DNA from: Pelagibacteraceae bacterium AG-426-E17
Lineage (GTDB): Bacteria > Pseudomonadota > Alphaproteobacteria > Pelagibacterales > Pelagibacteraceae
Assembly (NCBI GenBank): GCA_003210095.1
Contig: QCNP01000001.1
Span: 902,326 to 966,325, forward strand
Direction: 5' to 3'
DNA length: 64,000 bases
Each line of letters starts with the position of its first letter. The first letter of the stretch is position 1. Below the pieces are notes generated by a model that worked only from the letters and a program-made list of their open reading frames with translations, was not told the DNA's origin and searched no databases. Made by a program: the position numbers and the translations under genes. Below, piece by piece: positions 30,653 through 41,387 of the stretch.

Positions 30653-33234
30653 TTATTTTTTTTCTTTTTACTTCTGTCGTATTCTTTTCTTTTCTCAATC
30701 AAAATCAACGCCTCTTCCATTGTTAGTTCAACCGGATCTTTCTCTTCAGGAATTGTAGCATTTAATGATTTGTATTTAATGTAAGGTCCATACTGACCTT
30801 TCATAATTCTAACTGGTTTTTTGTCTTCTGGATGTTCACCCAAATCTTTTATCATAGAGGATGAAATTCTACCTGGTTTCGCTTCTGATATTAAAGTTAT
30901 CGCCCTGTTTAATCCAATATTAAATAATTCCTCAATACTTTCTAATCTTGCAGATTTATTATCGCATTTTAGATATGGACCAAATCGACCAACATTTATT
31001 GTAATATCTTTTTCCAAATCTGGATGTTTACCAATTACTCTAGGAAGTGCACATAAATATTTTGCCTTTTCAAGATCAACATTTTCTATATCCAAACCTT
31101 TTGGTATGGATACATTTTTAAAGTTACTTTCTTCTTTCTTTTTCTTTTTAGTTTTAGTTTTTGGCTTTTTAATATTTTCTATTTCTACATCGCTCAGTTC
31201 GTACTGTAAATAAGGTCCAAATCTTCCATTTTTTAAATAAATATCTTTTCCTATATCATTTTTTCCTATTAATTTAGGTTCTGACAGATTTGCTTGAGCA
31301 GCAGCTTTTGCTTTTGATAATGGTCTTGTATATTTACAGTCTGGGTAATTAGAACAACCAATAAATGCGCCACCTCTAAAGCTATTTTTTAAGCTTAATG
31401 TTCCTTCAACTGAAAATTTACAATCTTTATTATATAATTTACAACTTCTATCCACCTTACCATCACTATTTTTGTCAAAAATTAAACTTCCTAAACTATC
31501 ATTAAGTAAATCTAAAACTTCTCTAGTCCTTTTCTCTTTAACATTAGATACATTTTCGTTAAAATCTCTCCAAAATTGATCTAAAACTTTTATCCAGTTT
31601 TCTTTCCCTGAGGTAATATCATCTAATTGATCTTCAAGTTTAGCAGTAAAATCATAGTCAACATATCTTGAAAAAAGTTTCTCCAAAAAGGCAGATAGTA
31701 ATTTTCCTCTATCGGTTGGAAAAAATCTCTTATTTACTATATCAGCATATCCTCTATTAGATATAACGGAGATAATACTTGCATATGTTGAGGGACGACC
31801 AATTCCTAATTCTTCTAATTTTTTAACTAAACTTGCTTCTGAAAAACGTGGAGGTGGTTGTGTAAAATGTTGCTCATCATTAAATTCCTTTATTTCGATT
31901 GGTCCTTTAGATACTTCTGGTAATATTTTTTCATCCTCATTTTCATCAATTTTTTGAAGTTTTAAAAAACCATCAAATTTTATAGTTGAGCCACTAGATT
32001 TTAATATATTCCTTCCATCTTCTGAGGTAATTAATATAGTTTTTCTATCAAATTTAGCTGGCTGCATTTGAGATGATAGAGCTCTCGACCAAATAAGATC
32101 ATATAATTTATACTGATCTGTACTTAAATATTTTTTTATACTTTCAGGTGAATTTTTTATTTCCGTTGGTCTGATTGCTTCATGCGCTTCTTGTGCATTT
32201 TTTGCTTTTTTACCAGAGTAATTATTAGCTTGTTCGGGAAGATAATCGTCACCATAATTTTCCTCTATATATTTTCTAAATAATGGAATAGCTTCTTTAG
32301 ATATATTGGTACCATCAGTTCTCATATAAGTTATTAAACCTTTGGTATCCCCATCTATCTCAATACCTTGATAGAGTCTCTGTGCAATTTGCATTGTTCT
32401 TGAAGCACCAAAACCTAATTTACTTGATGCAGATTGCTGGAGAGTTGAAGTTGTGAAAGGCCCTGATGGATTCCTTGTATATATTTTTGAAGTTATATCT
32501 TTAATTAAATATTTTTTTTCATTAATTTTTGATATGGCATTATTTATATCTTCTTTGTTTCTAAAACTAAATTTTTCAATTTTTTCTCCGTTTAATTCAG
32601 ATATTGATGAGGTTAAAATATTTTTTGAAGAAGTAATAAAATTTACATTTATTGTCCAAAATTCTTCTGGATTAAATACTTCAATTTCATGTTCTCTTTC
32701 TGTTAACAATCTTAAAGCTACTGATTGAACTCTACCAGCTGACTTAGAGCCTGGTAATTTAGTCCATAATATTGGTGAAATGTTAAAACCTACTAAATAA
32801 TCTAAAGCTCTTCTTGCCATGTAAGCGTCAACAAGTTGACCTTCAAGTGACCTAGGATTTTCTATACCATTTATAACTGCTTTTTTTGTGATTTCGTTAA
32901 ATACCACTCTTTCGATTTTTTTATCTTTAAGTATTTTTTTTTCATCTAAAAATTCTTTAACATGCCATGCTATTGCTTCCCCCTCACGATCAGGGTCTGT
33001 AGCTAAAATAATTTTATCAGAATCTTTTGCTACATCTGTAATTTCTTTTAAATATTTTTTTGAAAAACTATCTACTTCCCATATCATTTTGAATTTATTT
33101 TCTGGGTCTACAGATCCATTTTTAGATGGCAAATCTCTTATATGACCGTAACTTGCAAGAACTGTATAATCTTTTCCTAAATATTTATTTATTGTTTTTG
33201 CTTTGGCTGGACTTTCAACAATGACTAAATTCAT
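30649..33234 (-). CDS. topA: DNA topoisomerase I
   Basis: Type IA topoisomerase that relaxes negative supercoils. 861 residues. The TOPRIM domain (about 1-115) has DPDREGE at 80-86; the active-site Tyr303 is in GLITYMRTDGT. One four-Cys zinc ribbon (CKLYNKDC with CSNYPDC) follows near residues 600-640, and then several TopA C-terminal repeats recognised by GRFGPYL and GQYGPYIKY. It lies 36 nt after plsY, where many alphaproteobacteria have dprA between the two. Confidence 0.96.
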   Translation of the reverse strand: MNLVIVESPAKAKTINKYLGKDYTVLASYGHIRDLPSKNGSVDPENKFKMIWEVDSFSKKYLKEITDVAKDSDKIILATDPDREGEAIAWHVKEFLDEKKILKDKKIERVVFNEITKKAVINGIENPRSLEGQLVDAYMARRALDYLVGFNISPILWTKLPGSKSAGRVQSVALRLLTEREHEIEVFNPEEFWTINVNFITSSKNILTSSISELNGEKIEKFSFRNKEDINNAISKINEKKYLIKDITSKIYTRNPSGPFTTSTLQQSASSKLGFGASRTMQIAQRLYQGIEIDGDTKGLITYMRTDGTNISKEAIPLFRKYIEENYGDDYLPEQANNYSGKKAKNAQEAHEAIRPTEIKNSPESIKKYLSTDQYKLYDLIWSRALSSQMQPAKFDRKTILITSEDGRNILKSSGSTIKFDGFLKLQKIDENEDEKILPEVSKGPIEIKEFNDEQHFTQPPPRFSEASLVKKLEELGIGRPSTYASIISVISNRGYADIVNKRFFPTDRGKLLSAFLEKLFSRYVDYDFTAKLEDQLDDITSGKENWIKVLDQFWRDFNENVSNVKEKRTREVLDLLNDSLGSLIFDKNSDGKVDRSCKLYNKDCKFSVEGTLSLKNSFRGGAFIGCSNYPDCKYTRPLSKAKAAAQANLSEPKLIGKNDIGKDIYLKNGRFGPYLQYELSDVEIENIKKPKTKTKKKKKEESNFKNVSIPKGLDIENVDLEKAKYLCALPRVIGKHPDLEKDITINVGRFGPYLKCDNKSARLESIEELFNIGLNRAITLISEAKPGRISSSMIKDLGEHPEDKKPVRIMKGQYGPYIKYKSLNATIPEEKDPVELTMEEALILIEKRKEYDRSKKKKNK

Positions 33235-33270
33235 TAGTACAAAAGTACATTAAAGACCTAGATAGTCAAA

Positions 33271-33858
33271 TTAATAAATTTTTGTCTTAGATTCAGTCTT
33301 ATTTATTAGGCGTTTTATATTTTCTCGGTGCGTATAAAAAATCATTATGAACATTATAAAGTAGAAATAATAAAAGGGATCTGAAATAAAAAAAAATTGA
33401 AAAATAGGTATACAAAAACTAGATACAATTGAACTTAAAGAAGAGTATTTAAATATAAAAAAAATTAATAACCAAGTTATACAAAACACTATTCCTGACA
33501 AATAATTTAAACAAAATAAAATTCCAACATAAGTCGCAACACCTTTTCCGCCTTTTAACTTAAGCCAAACTGGAAAAACATGACCTATAAAAACTGATAA
33601 AGAAGCTAAGTATAGTTGATCATTATAATAAAAATTAACAAATAAAATAGGCACTACAGCTTTTAAAATATCTAAAGTTAATGTTAAGTATCCTATAAAT
33701 TTATTTCCTGATCTTAAAACATTAGTTGCTCCAATATTCCCAGAACCTATTTTTCTTATATCTTTACCGACAAAAATTTTGGTTAGGATAAGACCAAAAG
33801 GAATTGAACCAAATAAATAAGAGAATAGAATAATTAAGGCAATTTCTAAATTTAACAT
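33271..33858 (-). CDS. plsY: Acyl-phosphate glycerol-3-phosphate acyltransferase
   Basis: Inner-membrane enzyme that puts the first acyl chain on glycerol-3-phosphate using acyl-phosphate. 195 residues, several membrane helices. Family motifs are FGSIPFGLI (about 16-24), GSGNIGATNVLR (about 38-49) and KGGKGVATYVGI (about 102-113). It overlaps the PyrC-like gene by 7 nt. Confidence 0.94.
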   Translation of the reverse strand: MLNLEIALIILFSYLFGSIPFGLILTKIFVGKDIRKIGSGNIGATNVLRSGNKFIGYLTLTLDILKAVVPILFVNFYYNDQLYLASLSVFIGHVFPVWLKLKGGKGVATYVGILFCLNYLSGIVFCITWLLIFFIFKYSSLSSIVSSFCIPIFQFFFISDPFYYFYFIMFIMIFYTHRENIKRLINKTESKTKIY

Positions 33859-35141
33859 TTAAATAATTCTACTCCATTAATAAAAGTGTTTAACACTTTA
33901 CCTTGTAGTTTTTTGTCTTCTATGCAAGTATTTTTTGATTTTGATATCATTTTTTCTTTTTTAACTACCCATGGTTTGTATATATCAACAATGCATAAGT
34001 CAGCATCACTTCCTACAGAAAGATTTCCTTTGTTAATTTTTAAAATTTTAGCAGGGTTGCATGTCAGACACTCAATTATCTTATTTAATTTAATTGATCC
34101 GTTGTGAAATAATTCTAATGCAAGCGGTAAAAGAGTTTCTATACCAGAGGCACCTGTAGCGGCTTGAGAAAATGTTAATCTTTTTGACTCTTCATCTTCA
34201 GGTTTATGATCTGAGACAATAACATCTATCAAATTTTGGTTTATACCCTTTATTAGAGACAATCTGTCCTCCTCTGTCCTTAGAGGAGGGGATAACTTAA
34301 GGAAGGTACGAAAGTCTCCTATATCATTTTGGTTTAATGATAAATTATTAATTGAAACACCAGTTGTAAATTTTACAATTTCTTTTCTATTTTTAATTAT
34401 TTCAACAGACTTTTCTGATGATATTTGAGCAATATGATATCTACAATTGAAATCTTCTAGCAAGGTTAAATCTCTTTCTACAATAATTTTTTCTGCATAG
34501 TCGGGTATACCTTGAAGACCGAGTTTGGTTGCAATTATCCCGTCATTTACTTGTCCATCTTTTGATAATTCATTATCCTCTGCATGTTGAATTACTAATG
34601 CATCTAAATCAAAAGCAGATCTCATAATTCTGGACATTAATCTTGTATTTTGAATAGTTTGCGTACCATCTGTATAACCGATTATCCCTTTTTTATTTAA
34701 AAGTCCAAATTCATTCATATTAGTTCCTTCCAGACCTTTTGTTAAACTTGCAGTTGGAAATATATTAATTTTTGATTTATCTCTTCCTCTTCTCTTAAGA
34801 AAGTCAACCATAGAAACATTATCTATAACAGGGGAAGTATTTGGCATTGTAACAACAGATGTAACACCTCCAGCTAACGCTGCATTGCTCAATGTTCTAA
34901 AATTTTCCTTATATTCATAACCAGGCTCACCTACAAATACCCGCATATCAACAATTCCAGGAAATATAAATTTCTCTTTAAGATCTGTATATTTTTCTCT
35001 TGAAGGAATATTATTCTGGTTTACCTTTTTACCTATAGCTTCAATTTTTCCATTTTCACCAATAATCAAACCGCCTATTTCATCTATAGAGTTTTTAGGA
35101 TCTATTATTTTTGCATTTAAAAAATATTGTTTTTTCATCAT
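33852..35141 (-). CDS. Dihydroorotase-like protein lacking the HxH metal motif (PyrC' type)
   Basis: A 429-residue amidohydrolase of the class I dihydroorotase family, cotranscribed with pyrB (4-nt overlap). The usual first metal motif (HxH in a VDxHVH context) is replaced by R67-V68-F69 in [14 protein letters not shown], and the DHAPH motif reads DHKPE. The His residues in IQHAEDN and YHIAQIS remain. Loss of the binuclear metal ligands suggests that it is not a working dihydroorotase. Catalytically dead PyrC' proteins that hold the PyrB aspartate transcarbamoylase together are known from Pseudomonas, and the operon fits that role. A separate active dihydroorotase would then be needed elsewhere. 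Family call is firm, inactivity is inferred. Confidence 0.85.
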   Translation of the reverse strand: MMKKQYFLNAKIIDPKNSIDEIGGLIIGENGKIEAIGKKVNQNNIPSREKYTDLKEKFIFPGIVDMRVFVGEPGYEYKENFRTLSNAALAGGVTSVVTMPNTSPVIDNVSMVDFLKRRGRDKSKINIFPTASLTKGLEGTNMNEFGLLNKKGIIGYTDGTQTIQNTRLMSRIMRSAFDLDALVIQHAEDNELSKDGQVNDGIIATKLGLQGIPDYAEKIIVERDLTLLEDFNCRYHIAQISSEKSVEIIKNRKEIVKFTTGVSINNLSLNQNDIGDFRTFLKLSPPLRTEEDRLSLIKGINQNLIDVIVSDHKPEDEESKRLTFSQAATGASGIETLLPLALELFHNGSIKLNKIIECLTCNPAKILKINKGNLSVGSDADLCIVDIYKPWVVKKEKMISKSKNTCIEDKKLQGKVLNTFINGVELFKC

Positions 35142-36076
35142 TCACAAAATAACTTTAGACAAGCCATTCTTACAGCAACACCTAATTCAACCTGTTCTTT
35201 AATTACACTTTTATTAATGTCATCAGCTAATTTTGTATCAATTTCTATTCCCCTATTCATGGGACCAGGGTGCATAATAATTGCATCACTTTTTGCTTTC
35301 TCTAATTTATCTGGTGTAAGCCCATAATATTCATAATATTCTCTATTTGATGAAAGGAATGAACTTGTCATTCTTTCATTTTGTAATCTTAACATCATCA
35401 CAATGTCACAATCTTTTACTCCTTCTTTCATATTTGTAAAAGTGCTGACACCAAATTTTTCTAGATCCTTTGGCATCAAATTAGATGGTGCAACTATATT
35501 TATGTCTGCACCCAACATATTTAATAAATAAATATTTGATCTAGCAACTCTTGAATGAAGTATATCTCCACAAATTGCAATTTTAAGACCTTCTATTTTA
35601 TTTTTTTTCTCCATAATTGTTAAAGCATCAAGCAATGCTTGAGTTGGATGTTCTCTTCTGCCATCGCCTGCATTTAATACCGCACAGTTAACTTTTTGTG
35701 ACAATAAATTTGAGGCACCCGAGTCTTGATGCCTTACAACAATAATATCAGGGTGCATCGCATTTAAAGTCATTGCAGTGTCTATTAAAGTTTCTCCTTT
35801 TTTAATTGCTGAATTAGTTATATTCATAGACATAACATCAGCACCCAATCTCTTTCCAGCAAGCTCAAATGAACTTTGAGTTCTAGTAGATGGTTCAAAA
35901 AATAAATTTATTTGTGTTTTACCTCTCAAGATATCTATTTTTTTATTTTTACTTTTGTTCAAAGCTATGAAGTTTTTTGATTCTGAAAGAATAATCTTTA
36001 CATCAGAGATTGATAGATCTTGTATACCTAGAAGATGGTTTTTAGAAATTTTAACAGCGTTTTTTGAATTGGCCAT
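35138..36076 (-). CDS. pyrB: Aspartate carbamoyltransferase catalytic subunit
   Basis: Carbamoyl phosphate + aspartate to carbamoyl aspartate, the committed step of pyrimidine synthesis. 312 residues. The carbamoyl-phosphate motif [19 protein letters not shown] lies near residues 55-73, and the [12 protein letters not shown] and [10 protein letters not shown] motifs follow. No regulatory pyrI is present. The overlap with the PyrC-like gene points to a PyrB-PyrC' complex. Confidence 0.96.
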   Translation of the reverse strand: MANSKNAVKISKNHLLGIQDLSISDVKIILSESKNFIALNKSKNKKIDILRGKTQINLFFEPSTRTQSSFELAGKRLGADVMSMNITNSAIKKGETLIDTAMTLNAMHPDIIVVRHQDSGASNLLSQKVNCAVLNAGDGRREHPTQALLDALTIMEKKNKIEGLKIAICGDILHSRVARSNIYLLNMLGADINIVAPSNLMPKDLEKFGVSTFTNMKEGVKDCDIVMMLRLQNERMTSSFLSSNREYYEYYGLTPDKLEKAKSDAIIMHPGPMNRGIEIDTKLADDINKSVIKEQVELGVAVRMACLKLFCE

Positions 36077-36117
36077 TAAAACTAACTCTATAACTTCAAA
36101 GCATGATTAATGCAAGC

Positions 36118-36573
36118 TTAATTATTAAGATAATCGATTGCGCCTTGTAAAATGAATGATGCAGCATTTTCATCAATTTTTTTCTCCCTTTTTGTTACAT
36201 TAACGTCTAATTCTTTAGAGATATTAAAAGCACCTTTGGTTGACATTCTCTCATCCCAAAGCACAACATCAATTTCTAAGTTTTTAGATATTATATTTGC
36301 TTTATCGGTAACAGATTGAGCTGCTCTTCCTAAACTTCCATCCATATTAATTGGGAATCCAATTATAATTCCAGACACGTTATTTTCATAAATAATGTTT
36401 GTTAATTGATCCAATAGATATTGCATATTCTTATAATCTATTGTTTTAAAAGGAGTAGATACTTTTCTTCTATCGTCACAAATTGCTACACCTATACGTT
36501 TTGACCCTAAATCTAAACCAATTAATCTCGCATTACTGTCAATTTTTTTCTTAAGATTCTCAATAGTGATCAT
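36118..36573 (-). CDS. ruvX: Putative pre-16S rRNA nuclease (YqgF/RuvX family)
   Basis: RNase H-like protein linked to 16S rRNA 5' maturation. 151 residues from the ATG at 36573. The first strand RLIGLDLGSKRIGVAICD carries the catalytic Asp, and IIIGFPINMDGSLG and VLWDERMST follow as in the family. An upstream in-frame start at 36648 was rejected because it would run into the divergent gatC gene and add an unconserved 25-residue leader. First gene of the leftward operon. Confidence 0.9.
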   Translation of the reverse strand: MITIENLKKKIDSNARLIGLDLGSKRIGVAICDDRRKVSTPFKTIDYKNMQYLLDQLTNIIYENNVSGIIIGFPINMDGSLGRAAQSVTDKANIISKNLEIDVVLWDERMSTKGAFNISKELDVNVTKREKKIDENAASFILQGAIDYLNN

Positions 36574-36582
36574 ATTGTATTT

Positions 36583-36612
36583 TTCAGATTTAATGATAGT
36601 TTTTGATATACA
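36583..36612 (+). promoter_or_regulatory. Possible gatCAB promoter giving a leaderless transcript
   Basis: A TATACA box at 36607-36612 lies with its end 7 nt before the gatC ATG at 36619, and a weak TTCAGA -35 match is at 36583-36588 (18-bp spacing). If used, transcription would begin at or next to the ATG. No Shine-Dalgarno sequence is visible. Confidence 0.35.
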
Positions 36613-36618
36613 TATCAT

Positions 36619-36906
36619 ATGACAATTGATCTTAAAACAGTAAAGCACATATCTAAATTATCTAGGATTTCAATCGATGATAATAAAGCTAAAAAATTAG
36701 GTAAAGATTTAAATTCAATTTTTTCTTTTATTGAAAAATTAAATGAATTAGATACAAAAAATACTGAACCATTAACCTCAATTGCTGAAACTAAATTAAA
36801 ACTACGTAAAGACGAGATAAAATCTGAAAATATCCGTGAGGATATCTTGAAAAATTCACCAGACAAAAATAAAGATTTTTTTGTTGTTCCTAAGGTTGTT
36901 GAATAA
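36619..36906 (+). CDS. gatC: Aspartyl/glutamyl-tRNA amidotransferase subunit C
   Basis: Small belt-like subunit that stabilises the GatA-GatB complex. 95 residues, starting with TVKHISKLSRISIDDNKAKK as in the family. It is divergent from ruvX across 45 nt and shares its last base with the start of gatA. Presence of GatCAB suggests that Gln-tRNA(Gln), and perhaps Asn-tRNA(Asn), is made by transamidation. Confidence 0.94.
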   Translation: MTIDLKTVKHISKLSRISIDDNKAKKLGKDLNSIFSFIEKLNELDTKNTEPLTSIAETKLKLRKDEIKSENIREDILKNSPDKNKDFFVVPKVVE

Positions 36907-38363
36907 TGTCCAATATAACAGATTTAAAATTAGTTGAACTTGTAGATAAAATTAAAAAAAAAGAATTATCATCAGCTGAGGTGACTATTGCTTTTATTGA
37001 AAGATCAAAAAAATCAAAAAAACTTAATGCTTATATTTCTGAAAATTATGAAAATGCAATTAAAAATGCAAAAATATTTGATCAAAAACCAGACTTTAAA
37101 AAAAAATTACCTGGTATACCTATTGCTGTAAAAGACTTGTTTTGTTCAAAAAATATTAGAACTACCGCTGGAAGTAAAATTCTTGAAAATTTTGTTCCAA
37201 CCTATGAGTCAACAGTAACTCAAAATATTCTAGATGAAGGAGGTATCATAATTGGGAAGTTAAACTGTGATGAATTTGCAATGGGTTCTTCAAACGAAAC
37301 AAGTTATTTTGGAAACGTTCAAAATCCAGTATCTGAGAATTTAGTACCTGGTGGATCTTCTGGTGGATCATCATCAGCACTGGCTGCAAAATTAACTCCA
37401 GCAACAATAGGTACAGATACAGGTGGATCTATTAGACAACCGGCGTCCTTTACTGGCACAGTTGGTTTAAAACCAACATACGGTAGTTGTTCCAGGTATG
37501 GTATAGTAGCATTTGCATCATCTTTGGATCAAGCAGGACCTATGACTCATGATGTCAAAGATTGCTCTTTGATGTTAGAAATTATGAGTACTTACGATAC
37601 AAAAGACTCAACTTCTGTTGAATTCAAAAGAGAAAGCTATTTAAATAATTTAAATGAGAATATTAAAGAAAAAAAAATAGGCATACCAAAAGAATATAGA
37701 GTTGATGGAATGCCAAAAGAAATTGATGAGCTATGGGAAAAAGGAATAAAAATTATTAAAGAAAATGGAGGTAAGATTGTTGAGATAAGTTTACCTAATA
37801 CCAACTATGCTTTACCAACATATTACATTGTAGCTCCTGCAGAAGCCTCATCAAATCTTGCTCGATACGATGGTGTAAAATATGGTTTTAGATCAAAAGG
37901 TGAAAATCTTATAGATATGTACGAAAAAACAAGATCAGAAGGTTTTGGTGATGAAGTAAAACGAAGAATAATGATAGGAACATATGTTTTATCATCAGGT
38001 TATTATGATGCATATTATTTAAAAGCACAAAAAGTAAGAAGACTAATCAAAAATGATTTTGATGAAGCTTATAAAAAAGTAGACGCTATATTAACTCCAT
38101 CTACGCCTAGCTCTGCTTTTAAAATTGGAGAAAAATTAAACGACCCAGTATCAATGTATTTGAATGATATTTTTACGGTTCCAATTAACCTTGCAGGCTT
38201 ACCCGCTATATCAATTCCAGCAGGTCATGATAAAAAAGGTTACCCACTAGGTTTACAGGTTATTGGAAAGGCATTTGATGAGCAAAGTATTTTAAATATC
38301 GCATTTGCTTTAGAAAAAAATATAAGCTTTAAAAATAATATAACTGATTGGTGGATTAAGTGA
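36906..38363 (+). CDS. gatA: Aspartyl/glutamyl-tRNA amidotransferase subunit A
   Basis: Glutaminase subunit that releases ammonia for transamidation. 485 residues, amidase signature family. The catalytic Lys is in [10 protein letters not shown] (about 76-85) and the Ser-cisSer pair in [14 protein letters not shown] and [11 protein letters not shown]. It overlaps gatB by 4 nt (GTGA). Confidence 0.97.
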   Translation: MSNITDLKLVELVDKIKKKELSSAEVTIAFIERSKKSKKLNAYISENYENAIKNAKIFDQKPDFKKKLPGIPIAVKDLFCSKNIRTTAGSKILENFVPTYESTVTQNILDEGGIIIGKLNCDEFAMGSSNETSYFGNVQNPVSENLVPGGSSGGSSSALAAKLTPATIGTDTGGSIRQPASFTGTVGLKPTYGSCSRYGIVAFASSLDQAGPMTHDVKDCSLMLEIMSTYDTKDSTSVEFKRESYLNNLNENIKEKKIGIPKEYRVDGMPKEIDELWEKGIKIIKENGGKIVEISLPNTNYALPTYYIVAPAEASSNLARYDGVKYGFRSKGENLIDMYEKTRSEGFGDEVKRRIMIGTYVLSSGYYDAYYLKAQKVRRLIKNDFDEAYKKVDAILTPSTPSSAFKIGEKLNDPVSMYLNDIFTVPINLAGLPAISIPAGHDKKGYPLGLQVIGKAFDEQSILNIAFALEKNISFKNNITDWWIK

Positions 38364-39826
38364 GTAAGAATAATGGTGAATATCTTATAACAAGAAATGA
38401 TAACAAGTATGAAGTTATTATTGGTCTTGAAGTTCATGCACAAGTTTTATCTGAGTCTAAATTATTTTCAACATCATCAACAAAATTTGGATCTGAACCT
38501 AATACTCAAGTAAGTTTAGTCGATGCAGCATTTCCAGGAATGTTACCAGTAATTAATGAACATTGTATTAAACAAGCTATCAAAACAGGTATTGGATTAA
38601 AGGCTAAGATTAACAAAAGATCAATATTTGATCGAAAAAATTATTTTTATGCTGATTTGCCCCAAGGCTACCAAATTTCTCAATATAAAAATCCAATTGT
38701 AGGCGAGGGATCTGTTACATTAGATATGCCAAATGGTGAAAAAAATATCAGAATTGAAAGACTCCATTTGGAGCAAGATGCAGGAAAAAGTATCCATGAT
38801 ATAGATCCTCAAAATACATTAGTTGACTTGAATAGATCAGGTGTAGCTTTAATGGAAATAGTTAGCAAACCCGATTTAAGATCTTTAGACGAAGTAAATG
38901 CATATATTAAAAAATTAAGATCGATAATGAGATATTTAGGAACTTGCGATGGTAATATGCAAGAAGGCTCATTAAGGGCCGATGTAAATGTCTCTGTAAG
39001 AAAAAAAGGAGATAAAAAATTAGGTACAAGATGTGAAATTAAAAATGTTAATTCTATAAAATTCATGCAAATGGCAATAGATTTCGAGGCTAATCGTCAA
39101 GTAGATGTAATTGAAGAGGGTGGCTCTATTGATCAAGAAACAAGATTATTCGATACCAAAAAAAATGAAACAAGATCTATGAGATCTAAAGAAGATGCAC
39201 ATGATTATAGATATTTTCCGGATCCAGATCTTTTACCGCTTGAATTAAATGATAATTATATAGATAAAATAAAAAAAGATATTCCTGAGCTTCCTGATGA
39301 AAAAAAGAAAAGATTTATTGAAAAATTTAAATTATCACCTTATGAGGCAAATATACTAGTTTCTGACATTGAAATTTCAAAATATTTTGAGGATGTTTCA
39401 AAAAACTCTGATGTAAAATTAGCCACAAACTGGATAACGGGTGAATTATTTGCATTATTAAATGAAAATAATATAGATATAACTGAAAGTCCAATTTCCT
39501 CTAAAAATTTATCAAAATTAATTAATTTAATCAAAGATGGAACCATTTCAGGTAAGATTGCTAAATCTGTGTTTGAAATAATGAGAGATGGAGACAAAGA
39601 TCCAATAACTATTGTAGAGGAAAAAGGTTTAAAACAACAAAGTGATCCTAAGGAATTGGAAAATATAATTAATAAAGTAATTTCTGAAAACCCAGAGAAT
39701 GTTGAAGCCTATAAATCTGGAAAGGATAAGTTATTTGGTTTTTTTGTTGGTCAAGTAATGAAAACTTCTGGTGGCAAAGCAAATCCAAAACTTGTTAATG
39801 AAATCCTAAAAAAAAAATTAAATTAA
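38360..39826 (+). CDS. gatB: Aspartyl/glutamyl-tRNA amidotransferase subunit B
   Basis: Kinase and amidotransferase subunit that activates Glu-tRNA(Gln) or Asp-tRNA(Asn) and adds ammonia. 488 residues. The catalytic cradle begins with [12 protein letters not shown] (about 18-29), followed by [11 protein letters not shown] and [10 protein letters not shown], with a C-terminal tail domain from about 330. The start codon is GTG, overlapping the gatA stop. Confidence 0.97.
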   Translation: MSKNNGEYLITRNDNKYEVIIGLEVHAQVLSESKLFSTSSTKFGSEPNTQVSLVDAAFPGMLPVINEHCIKQAIKTGIGLKAKINKRSIFDRKNYFYADLPQGYQISQYKNPIVGEGSVTLDMPNGEKNIRIERLHLEQDAGKSIHDIDPQNTLVDLNRSGVALMEIVSKPDLRSLDEVNAYIKKLRSIMRYLGTCDGNMQEGSLRADVNVSVRKKGDKKLGTRCEIKNVNSIKFMQMAIDFEANRQVDVIEEGGSIDQETRLFDTKKNETRSMRSKEDAHDYRYFPDPDLLPLELNDNYIDKIKKDIPELPDEKKKRFIEKFKLSPYEANILVSDIEISKYFEDVSKNSDVKLATNWITGELFALLNENNIDITESPISSKNLSKLINLIKDGTISGKIAKSVFEIMRDGDKDPITIVEEKGLKQQSDPKELENIINKVISENPENVEAYKSGKDKLFGFFVGQVMKTSGGKANPKLVNEILKKKLN

Positions 39827-39827
39827 A

Positions 39828-40484
39828 ATGGGTTCTAACCTTCAGATCAATAAAGAAATTGAAAAGTATATTAATGATAATTCATTAAAACTTCATCCAG
39901 TACAGAGGGAGATTATAAAATATAATGAAAATCTTGGTGAAATTAAAAAAATGCAAATCTCTATTAGCCAATGTCATTTCTTACATTTAATAATTAAAAT
40001 TTATAATCCTACTAATATTTTAGAGCTTGGTACATTTACAGGATTAAGTACTTTAACAATGGGCCTAGCAATGAATAAAAATGCTTTTTTAACTGCAATA
40101 GACAAAAACAAGGATACATCCAATATCGCAAAAAATTTTTTTATTAAAGCTAAACTAGAAAAAAAAATTAATTTAATAGTAAGAAACGCAAACGAAAGCA
40201 TAAAAGATTTAATTAAAAATAAAAAGATTTATGATCTTATATTTATAGATGCAGACAAAGAAAATTATATAAATTATTTTGAAAATTCTTTAAAATTATT
40301 AAATAAGTCAGGATTAATAATTACTGATAATGTATTATGGTATGGAGATGTTGTCGATAAAAATAAAAATGATAAATTAACTAAAATAATACGTGAATTT
40401 AATTCCTTTGTTTATAATGATCATCGTGTTGAAAGTCTTATTTTACCTCTAGGTGATGGTTTATCTGTATGTAGAAAAATATAA
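39828..40484 (+). CDS. SAM-dependent O-methyltransferase, catechol/caffeoyl-CoA family
   Basis: 218-residue class I methyltransferase. The SAM-binding motif NILELGTFTGLSTL is at about 62-75, and LIFIDADKENYINYF and ITDNVLWYGDV match O-methyltransferase family 3. The substrate cannot be told; bacterial relatives act on catechols, but the family is broad. It follows gatB after 1 nt and shares a base with trhO. Confidence 0.85.
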   Translation: MGSNLQINKEIEKYINDNSLKLHPVQREIIKYNENLGEIKKMQISISQCHFLHLIIKIYNPTNILELGTFTGLSTLTMGLAMNKNAFLTAIDKNKDTSNIAKNFFIKAKLEKKINLIVRNANESIKDLIKNKKIYDLIFIDADKENYINYFENSLKLLNKSGLIITDNVLWYGDVVDKNKNDKLTKIIREFNSFVYNDHRVESLILPLGDGLSVCRKI

Positions 40485-41386
40485 TGTTTGCTATTTTAGG
40501 ATTTTATAAATTTAAAAAAATTACAAAATTAACTATAAAAAAAAAATTATTAGAAAAGTTATTTAAAATTGAAAAAATCAGAGGTTCAATAATATTATCT
40601 AACGAGGGTGTAAATAGCAATATAAGTTTTAATAATAATCAATACGATTTAATAAATAATCATTTAAAAAAGATATTAAATATTAAAAATTTTGATAATG
40701 AAAATTTATCATTTTGTAAATACCAAGCCTTTCATAAGGGCAAAATAAAGATAAAAAAAGAATTGGTACCAATAGGCATTAAAATAAATAAAAGAATTTT
40801 AAATAATCAAATTGAACCAGAAAAATGGAATGAATTTATAAAAAAAAAAAATACTGTACTTATTGATTTAAGGAAAGGTTTTGAATACAGAGTAGGTACA
40901 TTTAAAGGTTCTATAAATCCAAAAATTAAAAACTTTAGAGATTTTCCGAAATTTTTTAAAACTTTAAAAAAAAATAACAATATTGCAATGTTTTGTACGG
41001 GTGGTATCAGATGTGAAAAAGCAAGCTTCTATCTTAGAAAAAGAGACTTTAAAAATGTTTACCAATTAAATGGAGGAATTATTAATTATCTAAATGTAAT
41101 TGATAAAAAAAAAAGTATGTGGAAAGGTGATTGTTTTGTATTTGATAATAGAGTTTCAGTTAAACATGGTCTTAAACCGGGTAATTTAAAAATATGTGCA
41201 GGTTGCAGAGAACCAATTTCTACTTTAGAAATTAAATCAAACAAATATGAAGAAGGTGTGACTTGTCCTAATTGCTATAGTTTATTAAGTGATGATCAAA
41301 AAAAAAGATTTAGAATGAGACAACAACAAATTAAAATTCAAAAAAAATTGGGTAAAAAATATTTTTACCAGAGAGAATTTAAATAA
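40484..41386 (+). CDS. trhO: tRNA uridine(34) hydroxylase, rhodanese domain
   Basis: Oxygen-dependent hydroxylation of U34 in certain tRNAs (YceA/UPF0176 family). 300 residues: an N-terminal ferredoxin-like domain (GSIILSNEGVNSNIS), a rhodanese domain with the active-site Cys171 in CTGGIRCEKA, and a C-terminal Cys-rich zinc-like region (CAGCREPI with CPNCYS). Short 1-nt links to both neighbours suggest read-through from gatB. Confidence 0.9.
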   Translation: MFAILGFYKFKKITKLTIKKKLLEKLFKIEKIRGSIILSNEGVNSNISFNNNQYDLINNHLKKILNIKNFDNENLSFCKYQAFHKGKIKIKKELVPIGIKINKRILNNQIEPEKWNEFIKKKNTVLIDLRKGFEYRVGTFKGSINPKIKNFRDFPKFFKTLKKNNNIAMFCTGGIRCEKASFYLRKRDFKNVYQLNGGIINYLNVIDKKKSMWKGDCFVFDNRVSVKHGLKPGNLKICAGCREPISTLEIKSNKYEEGVTCPNCYSLLSDDQKKRFRMRQQQIKIQKKLGKKYFYQREFK

Positions 41387-41387
41387 C

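Noticed and set aside
30821..31213. 130-codon + strand open frame opposite topA
   Set aside because: It mirrors the TopA C-terminal repeats, is low-complexity Phe/Ser-rich and has no promoter or ribosome binding site.
36574..36648. Upstream start for ruvX at 36648
   Set aside because: It would overlap the divergent gatC start and add 25 unconserved residues; the ATG at 36573 fits the family.
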